The notes under the pieces are model-generated. The model did not search any database. It was not told where the DNA came from and saw only the letters and a list, made by a program, of their open reading frames with translations. The position numbers were made by a program, and so were the translations under genes. Positions 56,022 through 64,000 of a stretch of 64,000 nt of DNA are shown in pieces; positions within the stretch are counted from its first letter, which is position 1; each line of letters opens with the position of its first letter. Source of the stretch: Mesorhabditis belari. Taxonomy: Eukaryota; Nematoda; Chromadorea; Rhabditida; Rhabditidae. The DNA lies in assembly GCA_958450365.1 (NCBI GenBank), contig CAUEEP010000667.1:269001-333000 (forward strand), read 5' to 3'.

Positions 56022-57887
56022 TCACAAAAATTTCCCCATGAATACACTCAAAATTGCCAACAAAACGAGCGCCCATTTGGGACGAGCTGCATCGCGAAAT
56101 CCGTTTGCTAAATTCCCCATAGGCGAATTGCACTTGTCTTTTGCACAGCAATACCAGTCCAAAGTGGTGACAAGCCCTGTATTTGGGTCGACCGACGAAT
56201 CGGATTCGTGACCTTCTCTCTAAAATTCTATTGATTTCTTATAAAAAATTGTTAAAGTCCAACCAAAAGCGAAGTCTTTCTGTTCTTTTCCATAGGCCTA
56301 ATCCTTTTCAGTGGATTTTTTTGGAAATTAAATTATGTGCTAGACTTGTAACAAAAACATTTATTGGTCCTTTCTTGCCGTTGGCAATTTAGGGTTTTTC
56401 TCAGCACCAACCCTTTGATTTTGACTATTTTGACTATCATTCGATGCAGAACAAAATTACGCCTCCAATGTTACCAAAATTAACTCAAAATGTAATATCC
56501 ACGCAAAGTTATGAGGCAAAAGGTTAATTCCAAAAGGGTTTAGGTTTTTGATCAACAACTTTTTATGCATATTACATTTTGAGCTAATTTTGGTATCATT
56601 TGACGCTTAATTTTATTCTGCATCGAATGATAGTCAAAATCGGAGGGTTGGTGCTGCGAAAAACCTTATATTGGCAACGGCAAAAAAGGGACCAGCAGAT
56701 GTTCTTGTTCTTGTTACAAATCTAGCACACAGGTAGGTATATCTATCGAAAAAGTGACAATAATAGTCCTTCGATGAGTTTTTTTTTTTTGATTCTGAAA
56801 GTCATACTAATTTTTCTACTGTAACTTTTCAAAGAAATTATATTGGGTTGGTGAATTGAAAACCGCGGGCTATTGTCATATGTGACAGTTTGAGCACTTT
56901 CTTCAAAGAAACCCATTTTGGTGTCAATAGAAAAGTTGTAGAGAATCAAAAATTAGGTTTATAGCCAAATTTCCAAGAGATACACTTCGTAGTTTCGCTT
57001 AAAATGCAAGTTTTGTGAAAATTCGTAAATTTAGCATTTCTTGAAAACCAGTTTTTGAATCGTTCTGAAACTTTGGATATAAGCTTGATTTTTGATTCTC
57101 TACAACTTTTCTATTGACACCAAAATGGGTTTCTTTTGAAGAAAGTGCTCAAACTGGGACATCTTCAGTCCTCCATTTTTGAGTCTCACACTTGTCTCAC
57201 ACACAAACCAAAATCCTACTACGAAAGAGGAATCCGCAAATTGCCTGTAAAATGGGCAGAAGTCGTCAATAATAATAGAAATTATTTCGAATGAATTCAT
57301 GGTTTTATGTTGAATAAATTTTAGTTCAAAGTCCGGCAGTTTTCAATTCATCAACGCAATAGAAATAAAAAAGAGATCGTTTTTCTCCAAGAAAAGCTCT
57401 GTCCAAAACCATAAGAAACCCATGATTTTTGCCCAATAAAACTGGTAATAGATTATTACTTTAAAAGGCGAAACGGCTTTCTTGCCAGCTTAATGAAATT
57501 AATCTATTCATTGGGCTTCTGGCCCCGGCACCGATCTTTTTTAAGTGTTTTTTTTTTACTGACCGTGCAAGTTCCAAGATTGTTTTGCTCTTCACATCCA
57601 CAATCCCAAATCGTTCCCCTTATTGAGCCCTAAATTCCGTGTGCCAATTTTGCGATTGAACTAACCGTCAAAACGAATTTCGCACAATAATCACATCCCG
57701 GGCATTGGACGTTTGTCCCCTGAAAAAAAAGGAATTTTCAAGTTTCCCTGGTATCTGTGTTTCCTAAAAGCTTTTATCTTTGTACATCTTTGGTGTGCGT
57801 GGTCTTCTCACTATCCCGTTCCTCTCGCCAGCATTCAATAGCAGCAGACACACCGATGAAAATAATAAACACGACAAGTTGTCTCAT
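56022..57887 (-). CDS. Ly6-like GPI-anchored protein, left-arm copy, 4 exons, 139 aa
   Basis: Exons (minus): 57887-57786, 57719-57666, 57629-57564, 56219-56022; all phases 0, ending TGA at 56022-56024. Signal peptide 1-16 (MRQLVVFIIFIGVSAA), then ten cysteines spaced as in Ly6/uPAR three-finger proteins: C19, C40, C43, C46, C62, C64, C73, and the closing CC plus CN pair (residues 98-99 and 104-105). The last ~20 residues are hydrophobic (WALVLLAILSVFMGKF), fitting a GPI-anchor signal. Divergently transcribed from its twin at 59153. Relative to the twin it has nine extra residues after the last Cys, in frame. Intron 3 holds a family A MITE. Confidence 0.85.
56842..57361. mobile_element. MITE family A, full copy
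   Basis: Same termini as 3979-4500, inserted in intron 3 of the left Ly6-like gene and absent from the other palindrome arm, so it is younger than the palindrome or was lost from one arm. Confidence 0.85.
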
Positions 57888-58619
57888 TACTGATGGTGAA
57901 AGTTCAGCAGAAAAGAAATTGATCGTGAAGCTTTTTGAGAGAGAATCCGGCTTTCCTCTTTCGGCTTATCAAAGTTCTACATATAAAAGCGCTTTAACTG
58001 TGAGGCAAGAGGCGCAAATTTCCAGGCATTCTTTTCGTTTTTTATGTGAGCAAATGAAAAGTTTTATGTTTTAGGCAAAAATCTTGGACTGGAAGAGAAC
58101 TTTTATGTTGGGAAGGGGCACATTACAAGGTGACCAAAAATAATCCGTCCTTTTTTTCTTCTGAGAAATCGACTGGACAGACAAACAGACATAATTTGAT
58201 AAAGAAGAAGGAATGTTTATCAAGATTTGATTATTTACAGCTCTTTCTGCCCCACTCTGATCAGATCAATCAGATTCGATGTAGATCACAAAAGAAAACC
58301 TTACAAATGCCCTCCTATAGGGAGTATAAATTCTAGAGCTGTTCCATTTCGATTCGTTTATCAATAGCACAAAATGTACTTTTGTTATTTTTTTCTATCA
58401 AAAGATTAAGGCTTATAAAATCCTTCATTCTGACCACAAAAAATTCTGGAAAATTTTACGTTAAAGGGGACAAAAAAGAGCAAAAGTACGTTTTGTGTTA
58501 ACGACGAACGAATCGAAATGGGCCAGAAAGAGCTGTGGATAATCAAATCTTGATAAACATTCCTTCTTCTTTATTAAATTATGTCTGTTTGTCTGTTCAG
58601 TCGATTTCTCAGCCCCTAT

Positions 58620-58865
58620 TGGCCCCTATTAAGAAAGCGATCTATTCAAAAAAGGTGAATTTTTGATTTCAAAAAGAAACTAATCGTTTTGGTCTACAAA
58701 TGACAGAAATATGAGCCTAGAAAAAAAGGATGAATTGCAAGATAGAGGGACGAGGAGCTTGAAGCAGCCACGAGGAGTTACCAAGCGACAGCCAAGAGTG
58801 GGAGAGGTTTTGCTGGTGTACGAGGAGAACCGTCCTCGAGCTGCTTGAAGATGCGCTAAGAAAAA
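58620..58865 (+). pseudogene. BEL/Pao retrotransposon scrap
   Basis: One frame reads PRGVTKRQPRVGEVLLVYEE followed by an NRPR..W motif, the pattern of the domain after the integrase core in BEL/Pao LTR elements. No LTR or other domain is present. It interrupts the right arm of the palindrome. Confidence 0.5.
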
Positions 58866-59152
58866 AGGACGGATTATTTTTGGTCACCCTGTAATTTGCC
58901 CCTTCCCAACATAAAAGTTCTCTTCCAGTCCAAGATTTTTGCCTAAAACATAAAACTTTTCATTTGCTCACATAAAAAACGAAAAGAAAGCCTGAAAATT
59001 CGCGCCTCTTGCCACACAATTAAAGCGCTTTTATGTGTAGAACTTTGATAAGCCGAAAGAGGAAAGCCGGATTTTCTCTCAAAAAGCTTCACCATCTTCA
59101 CAAAAAGCTTCACAATTTCTTTTCTGCTGAACTTTCAGCTCCACCATCAGTA

Positions 59153-60698
59153 ATGAGACAACTTGTCGTGTTTATTATTTTCATCGGTCTCTCCGCTGCT
59201 ATTGAATGCTGGCGAGAGCAACGGGATAGTGAGAAGACCACGCACACCAAAGATGTACAAAGATAAAAACTTTTAGGAAACACAAATACCGGGGAAACTT
59301 GAAAATTCCTTTTTTTCAGAAGACAAAAGTCCAATGCCCGGGATGTAATTATTGTGTGAAATTCGTTTTGACGGTTAGTTCAATCGCAAAATCGGCACAC
59401 GGAATTTAGGGCTCAATAAGGGGAACGATTTGGGATTGTGGTTGTGAAGAGCAAAACGATCTTGGGACTTGCACGGTCAGTAAAAAAAACACTTAAAAAG
59501 ATCGGTGCCGGAGCCAGAAGCCCAATGAATAAATTAATTTCATTAAGCTGGCAAGGAAGCCGTTTCGCCTTTTAAAGTAATAATCTATTACCAGTTTTAT
59601 TGGGCAAAAATCATGGGTTTCCTATGTTGCCCATAATGAGCGCGGTTTAGGTTTTTGATCAACAGCTTTTTATGCATATTACATTTTGAGTTAATTTTGG
59701 TATCATTTGACGCGCAATTTTATTCTGCATCGAATGATAGTCAAAATAGTCAAAATAGAAGGGTTGGTGCTGAGAAAAACTTTAGATTGTCAAGGGCAAA
59801 AAAGGGAGCAGCAGATGTTCTTGTTCTTGTTACAAATCTAGCACACAGGTAGGTATATCTATCGAAAAAGTGACAATAATAGTCCTTCGATGAGTTTTTT
59901 TTTGATTCTGAAAGTCATACTAATTTTTCTACTGTAACTTTTCAAAGAAATAACTAGAAATAAAAAAGAGATCGTTTTTCTCCAAGAAAAGATCTGTCCA
60001 AAACATAGGAAACCCATGATTTCGCCCAATAAAACTGGTAATAATATAATTTCCCAATATAATTTCTTTGAAAAGTTACAATAGAAAAATTAGTATGACT
60101 TTCAGAATCAAAAAAAAAAACTCATCGAAGGACTATTATTGTCACTTTTTCGATAGATATGTAATATGCATAAAAAGCTGTTGATCAAAAACCTAAACCG
60201 CGCCCATTATGGACGGGATTTATCCTTTTGCCTCATAACTTTGCGTGGATATTACATTTTGAGTTAATTTTGGTAACATTGGAGGCGTAATTTTATTCTG
60301 CATCGAATGATAGTCAAAATCGTCAAAATCAAAGGGTTGGTGCTGAGAAAAACCCTAAATTGCCAACGGCAAAAAAGGACCAATAAATGTTTTTGTTACA
60401 AGTCTAGCACATAATTGAATTTCCAAAAAAGCCCACTGAAAAGGATCAGCCCTAGAGAAAAGAACAGAAAGACTTCGCTTTTTGTTGGACTTTAACAATT
60501 TTTTAAAGGAAATCGATCGAATTTTAGAGAGAAGGTCACGAATCCGATTCGTCGGTCGACCCAAATACAGGGCTTGTCACCACTTTGGACTGGTATTGCT
60601 GTGCAAAAAACAAGTGCAATTCGACTGGTGCAGCTCGTCCCAAATGGGCGCTCGTTTTGTTGGCAATTTTGAGTGTGTTCATGGGGAAATTTTTGTGA
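59153..60698 (+). CDS. Ly6-like GPI-anchored protein, right-arm copy, 4 exons, 130 aa
   Basis: Exons: 59153-59254, 59320-59373, 59410-59475, 60528-60698 (TGA); all phases 0. Same plan as the left copy: signal peptide, ten Ly6-type cysteines, a DWYCCAKNKCN closing motif and a hydrophobic C-terminal tail for GPI attachment. Intron 2 is 36 nt. Differences between the twins are mostly single-residue (for example Glu/Gln at 23, Asn/Lys near 35) plus the 27-nt in-frame length difference, which suggests both are held as coding sequence. Function unknown; Ly6-like nematode proteins act at cell surfaces, for example as receptor modulators. Confidence 0.85.
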
Positions 60699-60999
60699 TT
60701 TTTGCGGCCCATAAAAGTTTATCAATCTTTGACGTTCTGAATGGGAATCTCGATCGACTTTGGAGCTCTTTTACATACAAGAAACAGCCAAAGACTTATT
60801 ATTAGCTGAGTGAGATTATTGTGTTCCATAAATACAGTAGCTGAGTAATACAGTAACAATAAATAATCTAATGAAAGTAATAAATAAAGACAGTAATACA
60901 GTAACCATAAATAAGCGATATTTCTTGTTAGTCATAAGGAATTGAAATAAATGGCACAAAGAGCTTTTTTTTTTATTGAAACACTCAGTGATTTCTCAG

Positions 61000-61430
61000 T
61001 GCCTTATTAAAAATAATTATCGTTTATTTGAAAGTAAAGACACAATTTGTTCTTATCAAGGCCTGATTATGGTTCTTGGTCGTTTTTGAGAAATGTTACT
61101 CGGGTTTTTTTCAATCTGATCAGCTTTGTGGAATAATTACATTACAAAATTACGGCCCCACCTTTTTAGCAGATGTAAAACGCCGCAATCAATTCAAAAA
61201 CTCTAAGTGTTGCTTAAAAAATTGAAGAGTTCTTGCCTACATTTCTGTACTAAAAAAATCTTTGATTAGAGTTTTGCAGCTCATTTTTCAGACCCTCCAA
61301 TGAGCTCAATCCGTCTCCGGCACGCTTCCATTTTTAGCTGTTTCTTAACTAAAGCTTTTTAGCTAAAGCTAAAGCCTTCTTTTTAGCTGTTTCTTAGCTC
61401 GGGTTTTCCTTACCGATGGCAATCTACCGG
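61000..61430. other. No gene seen
   Basis: AT-rich spacer with short TTTAGCT repeats near 61330-61400. Confidence 0.5.
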
Positions 61431-61433
61431 GGT

Positions 61434-61618
61434 CATGGGTATGACCAGGCATGGGTATGACCAGGCATGGGTATGACCAGGCATGGGTATGACCAGGCAT
61501 AGGTATGACCAGGCATGGGTGTGACCACTCATGGGTATGACCAGGCATGGGTACGACCAGGCATGGGTACGACCAGGCATGGGTATGACCGGTCATGGGT
61601 ACGACCACGCATGGGTAT
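61434..61618. repeat. CATGGGTATGACCAGG minisatellite
   Basis: About 11 copies of a 16-17-bp unit with small variants. Confidence 0.9.
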
Positions 61619-62057
61619 GTCTGTGCGTACCTTGTGGCTCATGGGTATGAGGCCCAACTCTCACTTTCTGGCACATGGCCTCTGCAGATAGTCTAGGATT
61701 TTCGTATGAAGAATTTTTCTTTAGCAAGAGGCATATGGGCACATAGAGCCACAATAATTCCTACATATCTATGTTTTTTATCTTCTTCATCGCAAAAAAT
61801 TTTCCTCCTTCTCCATCTGATAGATTTAAAAAAAAATAAAACTGTATTTTAGTGAAAAATTGATTAATTTTGTCGAATGAGAGAGCAAAAGGCGAAAATA
61901 ATTTTTGCTCTTTTGCAGAAAAGGAAAGAGATGATTTCGGCGAACGCGTTATGAAATGATATAAAAATAAAGGTAAAATAAAAAAGTGGAGTAAACAAAA
62001 ATCTTTTCCTACTAATCACACAGATTAAAAGCCATTTTTCCCCATTTAAACTCTAAC

Positions 62058-62991
62058 ATGAGATTTACGTCAGCAGTACTACTTTTACTATGTATTGCCA
62101 TGTTGATAGCTGTAGCCCATTGCGGTGAGTGGCTCTTCGGTTGTAAAGCCTAAAATAATTACTGACTAGCTGAGTTGAGAGTCCGCTACGCGGCCGCACG
62201 GAGAAATTGTCCTCTCCAAAAATATAGCACACATTGAAATCGGTCAACTGGGGTCGAATCCTGAGTAGCGACTACGCGACACTCCGTTTGGCCAAACCCG
62301 TTTGCTAACTTGCAAATAGGCCTCGAATCTGACTTCAGATTCGGTATCAGCATAGTCGAAAACCCCCGAGTATCAATTTTTAGCCCGAAAAACCCATTCC
62401 CTGACTTCTTTTTTCTGACAGACGAACATTTCACAATTATATAATTCATAGCAAAGGCAAATTCTTAAATTGAATAACAAAATAGCAAAAGAATATTCCG
62501 CGGTCTGGATTCGAATCCTCGATCTCTGGAGCTGTAGGCCGGCATTGTAGACCGGAGCTGTAAGCCGGAGCTGTGGCTGTCAACTCGGTCACACCTACTC
62601 CTCCAAGCCTCCAAGATTCCAAGACGGACGGACGGACAGGCACCCCTCAATTATATATAATAGATTCTCACAGACTTTTGATTGATCAACTGAACAAATT
62701 ATTAGATTTTTAGGTGATCCCAGTCACAAAAGAGATAAACGAGTCATTTATCGAATTCCGAGTTGTAAGTTTTATGAAGATGGTCTTCTTAATGTTTTTT
62801 TTTAGATTTTGGCTCATCGTATTTCGTTCCAATAGGAAGTATGTTGCAAACTAACATAATATTGATATTCACATAAAATAATAGCATAATATTTTCGTAA
62901 TATGATAACATAGCATAATAAAAACCCCTTTTTCTAAAAGCTCTTTTCAGGACGTGGATGGGGTATCGGAATTTGGTCAAATCTTGGATAA
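62058..62991 (+). CDS. Neuropeptide-like precursor, 4 exons, 63 aa
   Basis: Exons: 62058-62124, 62714-62764, 62806-62838, 62951-62991 (TAA); phases 1/1/1 agree at every junction. Residues 1-22 are a signal peptide with a Leu-rich core ending AVAHC. The rest reads like a prohormone: KR (28-29), KR (31-32), an 18-residue peptide ending in Gly (33-50, VIYRIPSYFGSSYFVPIG), RR (51-52), and a final peptide GWGIGIWSNLG (53-63). Both peptides end in Gly next to a cleavage site or the stop, the classic signal for C-terminal amidation. I do not recognise either peptide as a known family. An antimicrobial peptide is the other possibility. Intron 1 contains a SINE-like insertion. Confidence 0.65.
62199..62667 (-). 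repeat. SINE-like insertion(s) with tRNA-like parts and GGAC tail
   Basis: 62228-62300 and 62500-62600 on the minus strand carry tRNA-like GATTCGAATCC/GGGTCGAATCC boxes. 62620-62667 is a (GGAC)n run followed by ATTATATATAATAGATTC, the same tail type as at 51380-51424. In intron 1 of the neuropeptide-like gene. Confidence 0.55.
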
Positions 62992-63069
62992 AATGTCTAC
63001 AAACACAATGAAAAGTCATATCTATGTCAGATTTTGATAATATCTTTCAATTCTTATTGTATTTATATG

Positions 63070-63130
63070 TACAGTGATGGAAAAAAGTATTGACCCGTCA
63101 ATGTTTTCTTATTTTTTGCCCGTTAGATCG
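63070..63130. repeat. Solo Tc1-type terminus
   Basis: TACAGTGATGGAAAAAAGTATTGACCCGTC and TTGCCCGTTAG, in the same order as at 63796-64000 but with the middle missing. Confidence 0.6.
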
Positions 63131-63436
63131 CATTCAAATAAATCGATTTCTATTATCTTTTTTTGTGGTATTTTGTGAGAGGTTTAAGATGATATTCTTA
63201 GATTTTTGATTTTGCTCTAAATAGAATTTTTCAAGCTACTTTTAAATCAAAGGATCAGGTTCTTTTTCTCAGATTTTCTTCAAGGCTTCAAAACTATCAG
63301 TAGCTTTGAATTTTCAATTTGAATTTGAACTCCCTTGTCTTTGAGTTTAAACTATTAGTGAGGCTAGATCAAGCGCTTGAAGTTAACGATTTCTCTCGTT
63401 AACTCTCGTTAGTCAAAAGTCTAATCAAGACTACTA

Positions 63437-63666
63437 CAGTACCGGACAATGAAATATCATCTCTGGAAAAAGGTCGTCACTTTCGCGCGTCTGTAACTCC
63501 CTTGTCTTTGAGTTTAAACTATTAGTGTTATACATTTTCTGAAAGCTCTTTTCAAGGTCTACACAATGGTATATTAATATTTAGAAATACGGTAAAGACA
63601 AGGGAGTTACAGACGCTCGAAAGTCACGATCGTTTTTTAAATATGATATTTCATTGTCCAGTAGTG
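63437..63666. mobile_element. MITE, TACCGGACAATGAAATATCA termini
   Basis: About 230 bp; the right end GATATTTCATTGTCCAGTA mirrors the left, and AAGACAAGGGAGTTACAGACG occurs inverted inside. A second CTCCCTTGTCTTTGAG piece is at 63330. Confidence 0.75.
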
Positions 63667-63795
63667 TAAGTAATAGACAATCCATGATGTTGTGATGAAC
63701 GGTAGTAAAAAGTAGATTGACAACCAATTTTGCCAGTATTCAATTAAATCTTCGAGGCGGTGTAACTAAAAAGTGACTTTAAAATCATTAGAACT

Positions 63796-64000
63796 TACAG
63801 TGATGGAAAAAAAAGTATTGCTGGCTTGAGACGGGTCATCTCGACGACCTTGGCCTTTTTATCCTTCAGTCATGGCAGGCATAATCGCAGATTTTTAATA
63901 ATCGCTTAGAGTAAAGAGTACATCTTGTTCATCGTCTGAAAAATAGAAAATGTTATTGAAAATCTTGGCCCGTCAATGTTTTCTCATTTTTGCCCGTTAG
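63796..64000. mobile_element. Tc1-like element, cut by the window edge
   Basis: Begins TACAGTGATGGAAAAAAAAG; continues past the window. No coding sequence in the visible part. Confidence 0.6.

Larger units (their letters stand above)
55715..60998. repeat. 5.3-kb palindrome (two inverted gene-bearing arms)
   Basis: 55715-58350 matches 60998-58520 in reverse, over coding and non-coding sequence, with the centre near 58430. Outer ends read CACTGAGTGTTTCAATAAAA and complement. The arms differ by insertions: a family A MITE (56842-57361) in the left, a BEL/Pao scrap (about 58620-58865) in the right, and rearranged pieces around 59640-60240. Confidence 0.9.

Noticed and set aside
55909..56151. Minus-strand frame in the left palindrome arm and its twin at 60482-60805
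   Set aside because: Wrong frame of Ly6 exon 4; the spliced frame gives the CC..CN motif and GPI tail.

Overview
The window looks like a piece of an AT-rich nematode genome, probably from a rhabditid-type lineage. The reasons are a serpentine chemoreceptor of the SRE/SRAB type, a secreted C-type lectin, ten-cysteine Ly6-like GPI proteins, an NTF2-like secreted protein, very small introns, and heavy loads of Tc1/mariner, pogo and Merlin DNA transposons with many MITE families. No species can be named. Genes were built by hand from splice sites, reading-frame phase and family motifs; nearly all genes are multi-exon, so single open frames are mostly misleading.

Layout. 0-2.2 kb: a small coiled-coil gene, then a tRNA-Phe (with intron) and a tRNA-Thr inside an inverted duplication. 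2.9-7.5 kb (minus): a secreted matrix-metalloprotease-like gene with no prodomain and a changed catalytic residue; an 18-bp satellite fills its first intron. 8.4-15.4 kb (minus): a membrane-anchored METTL13/spermidine-synthase-like methyltransferase, 10 exons, introns full of MITEs. 15.6-18.2 kb: a long-TIR element and a dead mariner. 18.8-29.6 kb (minus): an MPEG1/perforin-2-like MACPF gene, 12 good exons plus a damaged membrane-anchor exon; its introns hold a second mariner, a Tc1-like and a pogo-like element. 30.4-34.7 kb (minus): a GH18 chitinase with an in-frame stop and a missing exon. 36-41 kb: transposon debris, a relocated copy of the MPEG1 3' end and of the methyltransferase 5' end, minisatellites. 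41.7-46.4 kb (plus): chemoreceptor gene with one frameshift and a Merlin transposase in an intron. 46.4-55.3 kb: a MITE-rich zone containing a C-type lectin gene (minus) and an NTF2-like gene (plus) whose middle is missing. 55.7-61.0 kb: a large palindrome carrying two divergently transcribed Ly6-like genes. 62.0-63.0 kb (plus): a small secreted neuropeptide-like precursor. The right edge holds Tc1-type termini.

Function as a set. Several products (perforin-2-like, chitinase, C-type lectin, Ly6, metalloprotease-like, small secreted peptide) are secreted or cell-surface and of types often linked to immunity or the cuticle/gut surface. This is a loose theme, not an operon. A good share of the genes carry lesions, so the region mixes live genes, decaying genes and transposons.
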